DNA of 7,407 nt from contig JACMPN010000380.1 in assembly GCA_014377495.1 (NCBI GenBank), positions 1 through 7,407 on the forward strand. The letters run 5' to 3'. Position numbers and translations under genes: made by a program. A model generated the notes under the pieces. The model was given only the letters and a program-made list of their open reading frames with translations. It did no database searches and was not told where the DNA came from. This document shows, in pieces, positions 1-6,719 of the stretch. Every line of letters begins with the position of its first letter. Within the stretch, counting starts at the first letter, position 1. Origin of the DNA: Candidatus Sericytochromatia bacterium (GTDB taxonomy: Bacteria; Cyanobacteriota; Sericytochromatia; JACMPN01).

Positions 1-1
1 A

Positions 2-1429
2 CACACGGCCCTACTCGAACAGTGGATGCTGTCCTACCGCCCAACAGACCTGTTCGACCAGGGCGGTGCTCCCGTCGCCCAAATAACAGACCTCGCCCCG
101 CGCGGCGACCTGCGCATGAGCGCCAACCCCATCGCTAACGGCGGGCTGCTGCGCCGCGATCTGCACCTGCCCGAATTTAGGGATTTTGCCGTCGATGTGC
201 CGGAACCCGGCGCGACGCACAGTGAGGCAACGCGGGTGCTCGGCGGCTACCTGGCCGAAGTCATCCGTCGAAACCCCGACAACTTTCGCATCTTTGGGCC
301 GGATGAGACCGCGTCGAATCGACTCGCCCCGCCGGTGTACGAGGCGACCGACAAGCAGTGGAACGCCGAGATTTGGCCCATTGACACCAACCTCGCCCGC
401 GCCGGCCGGGTTATGGAGATGCTCAGTGAACACCAGTGTCAGGGCTGGCTGGAGGGCTATCTGCTGACCGGGCGGCATGGGTTGTTCAACTGCTACGAAG
501 CGTTCATTCACATCATCGATTCCATGTTCAACCAGCACGCCAAATGGTTGAAGGTCACCGCCGAGATCCCGTGGCGGGCGCCGATTTCGAGCCTCAACTA
601 CCTGCTCAGCTCGCATGTCTGGCGGCAGGATCACAACGGTTTCACCCACCAGGATCCCGGATTTATCGACCTTGTCGTCAACAAAAAGGCCGAGGTCGTG
701 CGGGTTTACCTGCCGCCGGATGCCAATTGTCTCCTGTCGGTGATGGACCACTGCCTGCGCAGCCGCCATTATGTCAACGTCGTCATCGCCGGCAAACACC
801 CGGCGCCGCAGTGGCTGACGATGGCCGCCGCCATCGAGCACTGCACCGCAGGCATCGGCATCTGGCAGTGGGCCAGCCACGACCAGGGCGAGGACCCTGA
901 CGTGGTCATGGCCTGCTGCGGCGACGTTCCCACGTTGGAGACCCTCGCCGCGGTCGCCATTTTGCGGGAGCACCTGCCCGATCTGAAAATCCGGGTGGTC
1001 AACGTCGTCGACCTCATGAAGCTGCAACCACCCACCGAGCACCCGCACGGATTGACCGACCTGGATTTCGATGCCCTCTTCACCAGCGACAAGCCGGTCA
1101 TCTTCGCCTTCCACGGCTATCCGTGGTTGATCCACCGGCTGACTTACCGGCGCACGAACCACGACAACATCCACGTCCGCGGCTATAAAGAGGAAGGCAC
1201 GATCACGACACCTTTTGACATGACGGTGTTGAACGACATCGACCGCTTCCATCTCGCCATGGATACCGTCCACCGCCTGCCGCAGACCGGCGACAAGGGC
1301 CTCGACCTGAAGCAAAAGCTCGCAGGCAAACTGATCGAGCACCGGCAATACATCGTCGAATACGGCAGGGACCTGCCGGAAATCCGCAACTGGCAGTGGG
1401 GGGTGACCAACGCCGACACGACCCCGTAA
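2..1429 (+). CDS. xfp: Phosphoketolase (xylulose-5-P / fructose-6-P), C-terminal 475 residues, 5' end outside window
   Basis: This TPP-dependent cytosolic enzyme cleaves xylulose-5-phosphate and/or fructose-6-phosphate with inorganic phosphate, giving acetyl-phosphate and glyceraldehyde-3-P or erythrose-4-P. The frame is open to the left edge. The residues before the first internal Met (position 26, HTALLEQW) already match the family, so the true start is upstream and Met26 is not the start. Family members have about 790 residues, so roughly 60% is visible. Seen in order: the TPP-activating Glu in CYEAF (nt 497-499), the adjacent DSMFNQHAKW block, the highly characteristic HNGFTHQDPGF motif (nt 632-664), WQWASHDQGEDPDVV, the FHGYPW motif and RGYKEEGTITTPFDM near the end. 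It closes with YGRDLPEIRNWQW and TAA. The pyrimidine-binding and C-terminal transketolase-like domains look intact, with no frameshift. Substrate preference cannot be read from the sequence. The gene converges on ackA, which uses its product acetyl-phosphate. Confidence 0.97.
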   Translation, partial: HTALLEQWMLSYRPTDLFDQGGAPVAQITDLAPRGDLRMSANPIANGGLLRRDLHLPEFRDFAVDVPEPGATHSEATRVLGGYLAEVIRRNPDNFRIFGPDETASNRLAPPVYEATDKQWNAEIWPIDTNLARAGRVMEMLSEHQCQGWLEGYLLTGRHGLFNCYEAFIHIIDSMFNQHAKWLKVTAEIPWRAPISSLNYLLSSHVWRQDHNGFTHQDPGFIDLVVNKKAEVVRVYLPPDANCLLSVMDHCLRSRHYVNVVIAGKHPAPQWLTMAAAIEHCTAGIGIWQWASHDQGEDPDVVMACCGDVPTLETLAAVAILREHLPDLKIRVVNVVDLMKLQPPTEHPHGLTDLDFDALFTSDKPVIFAFHGYPWLIHRLTYRRTNHDNIHVRGYKEEGTITTPFDMTVLNDIDRFHLAMDTVHRLPQTGDKGLDLKQKLAGKLIEHRQYIVEYGRDLPEIRNWQWGVTNADTTP

Positions 1430-1457
1430 TCGGGACGGACGACCGGGGTTTCACGGT

Positions 1458-2660
1458 TCAGCCCGAGGCGGCTGGCCCGAGGTGCAGGAGGCGGCTGACC
1501 GACCTGGCGATCATCGTTTCTTCGTCGGTGCGCATGACCCGCACCACGACCTGACTGGCGTCGGTCGAGATCACCGGGGCATGCGCCGCATTGCGGCTTT
1601 CGTGCCAGGCGATACCGAGAAATCCGAGGTCCTGGCAGATGCGGGCGCGCACGGACGGGCAGTTTTCACCGATGCCGGCCGAGAATATCAGCGTGTCCAG
1701 GCCGCCGAGGGCGGCGGCAAAGGCACCGATCCATTTGCGTACCTGGTAGCAAAACAGGGCCACGGCTTCGGCCGCCCGAACGTCATCGGCTTCTCTGGCG
1801 CACAGGTCACGCAGGTCGGAACTGGTCCCGGATACGCCGAGCAGCCCGGATTCATGGTTCACCATCCGTTGAAACTGCGCCGGCGTCATCTTTTCGGTGC
1901 GGGCCAGATAGTAAGCCAGGCCGGGATCCAGGTCACCGGCTCGGGTGCTCATCACCAGTCCGGAGGCAGGCGTGAAGCCCATGCTGGTGTCGATGCTCTC
2001 ACCGTCACGCACGGCAGCAAGGCTGGCCCCATTGCCGAGATGGGCGAGGATCACACGGCCTTTCACTGCTGCGGGGTCGATGCGGCCGAGTTCCTCCATC
2101 AGATAGGCATAGGAGAGACCATGGAAGCCGTAGCGCTCGACGCCCTTTGCCGCATAACGCCGGGGGATCGGCAGGAGCCTGGCGACCGGCGGCATGGTGC
2201 GATGAAAGGCCGTATCAAAGCAGGCCACCTGGGGCATTTTGGGGTGCCGCTGCAACAATGCCTCGATCAGGGCGATTTCGTGGGGCAGGTGATCGGGGGC
2301 ATACGGTGTGATCCGGTGCAACTCGCTCAGCAGTTTCGGCGTCACCCGTGCCGGCTCGAAATGCGTCATGCCATGCACGACACGGTGTCCGGCGGCTTTG
2401 ACCGAGGCAAAGCGCGGCTGCGCCTCCAGCCAGTCCAGCAAAAAACCCGCTGCCGAGCGGTGATCAACCGCTTTTACAGGCTGCGGGGCCTGCGGGGTGC
2501 CAGTCACGTCGCTGACGGTCAGAATCGTCTTGCTCAAACCAATGCGATCGATTTTTCCGGCGAGCAGTCGCCGCATCGTCTCACCCGCCTCATAAACGGC
2601 GAACCGGATGCTCGACGAGCCGCCGTTGATCGTCAAGACGTGGGCCAATGGCGATTTCAT
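1458..2660 (-). CDS. ackA: Acetate kinase
   Basis: This cytosolic ASKHA-fold enzyme catalyses acetyl-phosphate + ADP <-> acetate + ATP. At 400 residues it has the usual family length. Visible motifs: an N-terminal phosphate-binding strand NGGSSSIRF (N12; the family usually reads NAGSSSLKF), GHRVVHG with R93, CFDTAFH with D149, RYGFHG with H180, HLGNGAS with N210, DTSMGFTP, the TRAGDLDP arginine R240, SAGIGEN (328-333) and the C-terminal DEE around E380-E381. These correspond to the substrate- and nucleotide-binding residues of characterised acetate kinases. The ATG at 2660 has a GGGAG ribosome-binding site 7 nt upstream, and it lies 38 bp after the beta-propeller stop on the same strand. It is therefore probably the last gene of the copper-ATPase block. 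It converges on the phosphoketolase gene with 28 bp between stop codons. The close relative butyrate kinase is less likely given the TAFH and TSMGFTP motifs. Confidence 0.96.
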   Translation of the reverse strand: MKSPLAHVLTINGGSSSIRFAVYEAGETMRRLLAGKIDRIGLSKTILTVSDVTGTPQAPQPVKAVDHRSAAGFLLDWLEAQPRFASVKAAGHRVVHGMTHFEPARVTPKLLSELHRITPYAPDHLPHEIALIEALLQRHPKMPQVACFDTAFHRTMPPVARLLPIPRRYAAKGVERYGFHGLSYAYLMEELGRIDPAAVKGRVILAHLGNGASLAAVRDGESIDTSMGFTPASGLVMSTRAGDLDPGLAYYLARTEKMTPAQFQRMVNHESGLLGVSGTSSDLRDLCAREADDVRAAEAVALFCYQVRKWIGAFAAALGGLDTLIFSAGIGENCPSVRARICQDLGFLGIAWHESRNAAHAPVISTDASQVVVRVMRTDEETMIARSVSRLLHLGPAASG

Positions 2661-2667
2661 GGATCAA

Positions 2668-2672
2668 CTCCC
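2668..2672 (-). promoter_or_regulatory. Ribosome-binding site of ackA
   Basis: The minus strand reads GGGAG seven nucleotides before the ATG at 2660. It lies inside the 38-bp gap after the beta-propeller gene. No obvious promoter or terminator is seen in that gap, which favours read-through from upstream. Confidence 0.6.
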
Positions 2673-2698
2673 GGGACACCTGCCCCTGCCTTCATTGA

Positions 2699-3793
2699 TT
2701 ACGGCATAGTCATCGCCGGCATCGGGCGTGGTTTTTCCGGCAGCGACAGGTGTATCTGGACACGTGGAGCGGCCACGGTAAATGACGAAAAACTCACCCC
2801 GTTTGGCGCTTTGCCCGTCGGAATTGATTTCACGACCTGCCGCGTCGCCAGGTCGATGACGGCGAGATCGTTTCCGTAGATATTGGTGACGTAAGCCTGT
2901 TTGCCGGAGGGATCAGCGACGACACCGTGGGCGCCCTTGCCCGTTTGCAGGGTCTTGACCAAAGTAAACGTCGCGGCGTCGATGATCGAGAGGGTTGTGC
3001 CGGGATTTTCCCGAGTGCCCTGATTCGCCGCCAGGATATCTTTGTTGTCAGGCGTGACGAAAACCTGAATCGGCCCGCTGCCAACAGTGACCTTGCCGAC
3101 CAGCCGCCGCGACGCAACATCGACTTTGCCGACGGCATTCTCGCCGTTCAACGAGACATACACGGACTTGCCGTCGGGTGAAAAGGCGACCTGGACGGGC
3201 TTTGCCCCGACGGCGATGTCGGCGGCGTTTGTCTGTGTCGCGATGTCAATCACGCTCAATTTCGTATCCTTGGCATTGGCGACATAGAGCCACCGCCCAT
3301 CGGGACTGGGACGCAAACCATGTGGGGATGTACCGACGGGAATGGTGGCCACGACTTTCATCGTCCCTACATCAATCGCCGTAACGGTGTTATCGCCACC
3401 GTTCGTCGTATAGGCGGTCTTGCCATCGGGCGTCAGAATGACGTGGGCAGGTTCTTTGCCCGTCGGGACAATGCCATGGACTTGATAGGTCGCCGCATCA
3501 ATCCTCACGACGAGCCCGTCGTGGCCGCTCACGACCCAGACACTTTTGCCGTCGGGCGCAGCCTGAAGATTGTGCGGACCCTTGATGCCGTACAACGTCG
3601 TGAGCACCCGATTCGTACTGGCATCAATGGCGGTGATGCTGTTTCCCGCTTCGTTGGCCACCCAAACCGTGCCGCTCACCATGCCATTGTGACGACTGAA
3701 CGCGAATGGCAAAATGCCACCAAAAAACAAGAGCGCGGCCCCGACCACAACCACAAAAGAGGCGAGCCCCAGCGCCATGCCCATGCGTTTCAT
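2699..3793 (-). CDS. Membrane-anchored YVTN-family seven-bladed beta-propeller protein
   Basis: This 364-residue protein resembles the YVTN / YncE-like beta-propeller repeat family, found in periplasmic or surface proteins with varied and mostly unknown roles. Residues 1-4 carry basic amino acids, followed by a hydrophobic stretch at about 6-32. This is a signal peptide or N-terminal anchor; no lipobox Cys is seen, so a lipoprotein is unlikely. Seven blade repeats follow, starting near residues 42, 84, 126, 168, 210, 252 and 299. Each has the pattern [VY]V[AT]N...[ST]VIDxAT...V...I.VG..P. Turns of the PDGK type sit at residues 80, 122, 164, 206 and 248, exactly 42 residues apart. The last interval is 47 because of a small insertion (about 259-265). 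After blade 7 comes a short Pro/Met-rich tail ending PMPAMTMP. The start is fixed by an AAGGAGG site 6 nt upstream, touching the ATPase stop, so translation is probably coupled to copA. The ligand or partner cannot be deduced. A copper-related envelope role is inferred only from context and the Met tail. Confidence 0.88.
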   Translation of the reverse strand: MKRMGMALGLASFVVVVGAALLFFGGILPFAFSRHNGMVSGTVWVANEAGNSITAIDASTNRVLTTLYGIKGPHNLQAAPDGKSVWVVSGHDGLVVRIDAATYQVHGIVPTGKEPAHVILTPDGKTAYTTNGGDNTVTAIDVGTMKVVATIPVGTSPHGLRPSPDGRWLYVANAKDTKLSVIDIATQTNAADIAVGAKPVQVAFSPDGKSVYVSLNGENAVGKVDVASRRLVGKVTVGSGPIQVFVTPDNKDILAANQGTRENPGTTLSIIDAATFTLVKTLQTGKGAHGVVADPSGKQAYVTNIYGNDLAVIDLATRQVVKSIPTGKAPNGVSFSSFTVAAPRVQIHLSLPEKPRPMPAMTMP

Positions 3794-3799
3794 GTTGTG

Positions 3800-3806
3800 C
3801 CTCCTT
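3800..3806 (-). promoter_or_regulatory. Strong ribosome-binding site of the beta-propeller gene, touching the copA stop
   Basis: The minus strand reads AAGGAGG, a near-perfect anti-Shine-Dalgarno match, 6 nt before the ATG at 3793. Its first base is the last base of the copA TAA (3808-3806). Ribosomes finishing copA would reach this site directly, indicating translational coupling and one transcript. Confidence 0.8.
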
Positions 3807-6193
3807 TATAACGTCACACGGCGCAGCCGCAACGAGTTGGCGATGACGGAGACCGAGCTGAAGCTCATGGCGGCGGCGGAGATCATCGGGCTGTGCAGGA
3901 TGCCGAAAAAGGGGTACAGAATGCCCGCTGCCACCGGCACGCCGACGGCGTTGTAGATGAAGGCAAAGAACAGGTTCTGTTTAATGTTGCGGATCGTCAG
4001 CCGACTTAATTTGCGGGCCCGCACGATGCCGTTCAGATCCCCTTTGACGAGAGTCACGCCGGCACTGGCAATCGCCACGTCGGTCCCGGTGCCCATGGCG
4101 ATACCCACCTGAGCCTGGGCCAGCGCCGGGGCGTCGTTGATGCCGTCACCGGCCATCGCCACGAACCTCCCCTCTTGCTGCAGGCGCTTGATTTCGATCG
4201 CCTTTTGGGCCGGCAACACACCGGCAATGACATCGGTGATACCGAGACGCTTGGCCACTGCCAACGCCGTCGTCCGGTTGTCGCCGGTGATCATGACAAT
4301 GCGGGTGCCTTCGGCCCTGAGCTGGCGGATGGCTTCGGCAGCCGTATCCTTGATAGGATCGGCGACGCCGATGGTACCTGCCGCTTGCCCGTCGACGACC
4401 ACGAACATGACTGTGGTTCCTTCCGTCCGCATGGCTTCCGCCCGGGCCGCCAAATCGCCCGGGGCGATCTTGAGTTCATCCAGGAGCGCCTGATTGCCGA
4501 GGGCGATGCGACGCCCGCCAACCGACCCGGTCACGCCTTTACCGGTCACCGCTACGAAGTCTGTCGCGGCAACGAGGGGCAGGCCCCGTTCGTCGGCCCC
4601 CTGCACGATGGCTGCCGCCAAGGGGTGCTCGCTCCCCCGTTCCAGATTAGCGGCGTATTGCAACAAGGCCGCCTCGTCACCACCCGGTAGCGTCACAACC
4701 CCAACGAGTTTGGGCTTGCCCTGCGTCAGGGTGCCGGTCTTGTCCACGACGAGCGTGTCCACCTGGCGCAACGTTTCAATTGCCTCGGCGTTTTTGAAGA
4801 GCACCCCGTTGGTGGCGGCTTTGCCCATCGCCACCATGATCGCCATCGGGGTTGCCAGGCCGAGGGCACAGGGGCAGGCGATGATCAGCACGGCGACGGC
4901 ACTGATCATGCCATGTGCCAGGCGTGGTTCGGGTCCGAAGAGGCCCCAGACAACCAGCGTCAACACCGCAACCAAGACGACAGCGGGGACGAAATAGGCG
5001 GCTACCTGGTCGGCCACGCGTTGGATCGGGGCCCGACTGCGCTGGGCCGCCGCGACCATGGCGACGATCTGCGCCAGCAGCGTCTCGCCACCGACACGGT
5101 CGGCCCGCATCACCAGTGACCCGTTGCCATTCACCGTCGCCCCGATCAGGGCGGCACCCGGTTGCTTTTCCACCGCGATCGGCTCGCCGCTGATCATCGA
5201 CTCGTCGACGGCACTGGTGCCGGTGAGCACGACACCGTCGGTCGGGACCTTTTCGCCTGGCCGCACCCGCAACCGGTCACCTGGCTTGACCTGCTCCAGC
5301 GGCACGTCTTCTTCGCGATCATCGGCGTTCAACCGCCGGGCCATTTTCGGCGCCAGATCCAGCAGGGCCCGGATGGCCGAGTTGGTCAGACCACGGGCCC
5401 GCAATTCCATCACCTGCCCCAAAAGGACCAAAGCGACGATGACGGCGGCAGCCTCGAAATAGACCTCGACGCTCCCGTCGGCTGCACGGAACGTCGCCGG
5501 GAAAATACCGGGTGCAAGCACGGCAATCACACTGTAGACATAGGCAGCGCCAACGCCGAGGGCGATCAGGGTGAACATGTTCGGGCTGCGGTTGACCAGC
5601 GATTGCCAGCCTCGTACCAGGAACGGCCAGCCTCCCCACAGGACCACCGGAGTGGCCAGCGCCAGTTCCAGCCACTGCATGGGGCCCATGTCTTTTCCGT
5701 GGGCCCAGGGGAGGCCAGGCAGCATGCCGCCCATGACCAATACCAGCAGGACCACGCTGAACGCCGCACAGACCCACAGACGGCGGGTCATGTCGACCAG
5801 TTCGGGGGTGGTGGCGTTCGCCTCGACAGGCAGGCTCGGCTCCAGCGCCATCCCGCATTTGGGACAGCTGCCGGGCCCGGCTTGGCGGATCTCCGGATGC
5901 ATCGGACAGGTGTACTCCGGCTGTTGGCCCGTGGCCGGCGCCGTGGCCACCTCCGTTTCCGCAGTGGCTCTTGGCGTGGCCACTGCCTGCAGGAATTGAT
6001 CAGGGTCCTGTCGAAACTTTTCTTGGCAGCCGACGCTGCAAAACCAGAAGGTCTGTCCGCCCTGCTCGGTGCGACCGTGAGCCGTCGCCGGTTCGACCGT
6101 CATGCCGCAGACCGGATCGACGACAGGCCGTGCCGCCGCGCCGCTGTCGGGTATTGCCTCCGGATTCAGTCGTTCCTTGGATTCCATTGTCAT
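3806..6193 (-). CDS. copA: Copper-exporting P1B-type ATPase with N-terminal YHS and Cys-rich metal-binding modules
   Basis: This inner-membrane pump couples ATP hydrolysis to efflux of Cu+ (possibly Ag+) from the cytoplasm. With the ATG at 6193 it has 795 residues. Order (this numbering): a YHS-like module at about 25-70 with DPVCGM (C29) and C52/C56; a heavy-metal-binding module at about 93-118 with TCPMHP (C96, H99) and CPKCGM (C110, C113); two class-specific helices at about 139-193; M1-M2 at about 205-264; the actuator loop with SGE (335-337); M3-M4 with the ion-site CPC (440-442); the phosphorylation motif DKTGT (D484); the P1B-specific HP in the N-domain (523-524); TGDN (636-639); GDGIND (682-687); then the last two helices with YN (747-748) and MSFSS (776-780). 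CPC plus YN plus MSxSS is the Cu+ (P1B-1) signature. No classical HMA domain (GMTCxxC) is present. The ATG at 6193 is preferred over TTG at 6223 because AAGGA lies 5 nt before it; ATG at 6187 is also possible. Confidence 0.95.
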   Translation of the reverse strand: MTMESKERLNPEAIPDSGAAARPVVDPVCGMTVEPATAHGRTEQGGQTFWFCSVGCQEKFRQDPDQFLQAVATPRATAETEVATAPATGQQPEYTCPMHPEIRQAGPGSCPKCGMALEPSLPVEANATTPELVDMTRRLWVCAAFSVVLLVLVMGGMLPGLPWAHGKDMGPMQWLELALATPVVLWGGWPFLVRGWQSLVNRSPNMFTLIALGVGAAYVYSVIAVLAPGIFPATFRAADGSVEVYFEAAAVIVALVLLGQVMELRARGLTNSAIRALLDLAPKMARRLNADDREEDVPLEQVKPGDRLRVRPGEKVPTDGVVLTGTSAVDESMISGEPIAVEKQPGAALIGATVNGNGSLVMRADRVGGETLLAQIVAMVAAAQRSRAPIQRVADQVAAYFVPAVVLVAVLTLVVWGLFGPEPRLAHGMISAVAVLIIACPCALGLATPMAIMVAMGKAATNGVLFKNAEAIETLRQVDTLVVDKTGTLTQGKPKLVGVVTLPGGDEAALLQYAANLERGSEHPLAAAIVQGADERGLPLVAATDFVAVTGKGVTGSVGGRRIALGNQALLDELKIAPGDLAARAEAMRTEGTTVMFVVVDGQAAGTIGVADPIKDTAAEAIRQLRAEGTRIVMITGDNRTTALAVAKRLGITDVIAGVLPAQKAIEIKRLQQEGRFVAMAGDGINDAPALAQAQVGIAMGTGTDVAIASAGVTLVKGDLNGIVRARKLSRLTIRNIKQNLFFAFIYNAVGVPVAAGILYPFFGILHSPMISAAAMSFSSVSVIANSLRLRRVTL

Positions 6194-6198
6194 GCCTA

Positions 6199-6203
6199 TC
6201 CTT
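6199..6203 (-). promoter_or_regulatory. Ribosome-binding site of copA, deciding the start
   Basis: The minus strand reads AAGGA with a 5-nt spacer to the ATG at 6193. No comparable site precedes the in-frame TTG at 6223, whose extra ten residues are not family-conserved. The ATG at 6187 would sit 11 nt away and is second choice. Confidence 0.5.
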
Positions 6204-6220
6204 GCTCGGTCTCTGGGTGC

Positions 6221-6241
6221 CAACGGTTCTGGGGCCCGTTG
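6221..6241. promoter_or_regulatory. Dyad CAACGG-N9-CCGTTG upstream of copA (candidate operator)
   Basis: Perfect 6-bp inverted arms at 6221-6226 and 6236-6241 are separated by 9 nt, centred about 38 bp before the copA ATG. The spacing and position suit a dimeric regulator site or a small leader hairpin. The sequence does not match the CueR box I know (ACCTTCC-type arms). In GC-rich DNA such a dyad can occur by chance. Confidence 0.25.
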
Positions 6242-6252
6242 TGGCGATTCAG

Positions 6253-6269
6253 CCGGCGACCGTCACCGG
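6253..6269. promoter_or_regulatory. 17-bp near-perfect palindrome between the receiver gene and copA
   Basis: Arms CCGGCGAC (6253-6260) and GTCACCGG (6262-6269) flank one central base, with one mismatched pair out of eight. The loop is too short for a hairpin, so a protein-binding dyad is the likelier reading if it is functional. It lies 60-76 bp upstream of the copA ATG, in the gap following the receiver stop. Confidence 0.25.
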
Positions 6270-6278
6270 GTCCTGTGG

Positions 6279-6677
6279 TCATGCCGCCTGTCGGGCTCGG
6301 GGGGCCCGGCGGTCATCGAAATCCGCCAGATGGGTGACGAGGCCCTCTCGATTCCACGTCCCGACATTGCCACCGATCCCGCCCATCCGCCTGGCCATTA
6401 GGTCGCCTGACAGAGGGCCTTCCATCAGGAGCACGATCCGACACGTCGGTATGTGGTGCCGAACGCACCTGGCGGAATCCCACCCGCAATGGTGCGGCAA
6501 AGCCAGATCGACGAAGACGAGAAACGGCAGTTCCAGGCGGGCAATCGCACAGGTGGTCAGCCCGTCCACGGACTCTCGGACGACACGTGCCTCGTCATGT
6601 TGCTGAAGACAGTGGCCGATCCGACGGCGGACGCCCAGGTCCCGATGGGCGATCAGCGTGGTCTGGGGTGACGACAT
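6279..6677 (-). CDS. Stand-alone, degenerate response-regulator receiver domain protein
   Basis: This 132-residue protein looks like a single CheY-like receiver with no output domain. The alignment to NarL/CheY-type receivers is by eye. The first strand is TLIAHRDLGVRRRI (7-20). The motif RVVRESVDG (31-39) follows, then the phospho-acceptor strand LVFVDLALP with D57 and the following GWDSAR. The fourth strand RIVLLMEG (80-87) and a final helix region around 108-120 complete the fold. Only D57 is kept from the usual catalytic set: the first-strand acidic pair reads H11-R12, the Thr/Ser position reads Leu/Met and the conserved Lys is missing. No DNA-binding domain follows. The start at 6677 is chosen because homology begins right after it and a candidate -10 box lies about 30 nt upstream; the ribosome site (AGGG, 5-nt spacer) is weak. 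It lies 85 bp before copA on the same strand. It may be a pseudo-receiver that binds a partner protein, or a decaying gene. The family call is moderately sure, the function unknown. Confidence 0.6.
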   Translation of the reverse strand: MSSPQTTLIAHRDLGVRRRIGHCLQQHDEARVVRESVDGLTTCAIARLELPFLVFVDLALPHHCGWDSARCVRHHIPTCRIVLLMEGPLSGDLMARRMGGIGGNVGTWNREGLVTHLADFDDRRAPRARQAA

Positions 6678-6713
6678 CGGCGCCCTGCTTTCGCACTTAT
6701 GAAGTAATGAAGC

Positions 6714-6719
6714 ATTATA
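6714..6719 (-). promoter_or_regulatory. Candidate -10 box (TATAAT) of the receiver-copA block
   Basis: The minus strand reads a perfect TATAAT in the only AT-rich patch of the region. It would place the transcription start near 6707, about 30 nt before the receiver ATG. No good -35 hexamer is found 16-18 bp upstream, so an activator-dependent promoter, or chance, must be considered. Confidence 0.35.

Noticed and set aside
11..1348. 445-codon open frame on the minus strand opposite the phosphoketolase
   Set aside because: It is a GC-bias shadow. The plus frame carries all phosphoketolase motifs, while the antisense product has no recognisable domain and no ribosome site.
1430..1457. Possible bidirectional terminator between xfp and ackA
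   Set aside because: Only a four-base ACCG/CGGT pairing is visible, with no T-run on either strand.
1482..2879. 465-codon open frame on the plus strand opposite ackA
   Set aside because: It is antisense to a motif-complete acetate kinase and also runs into the propeller gene. The product is low-complexity and His/Gly/Arg-rich, typical of shadow frames.
6194..6223. TTG start extending copA by ten residues
   Set aside because: The extra residues are not conserved in the family. The ATG at 6193 has a better-placed ribosome site, and the extension would run through the CAACGG dyad.
5162..6337. 391-codon open frame on the plus strand opposite the copA N-terminal half
   Set aside because: It is a shadow of copA; its Gln/Arg/His-rich product has no family resemblance.
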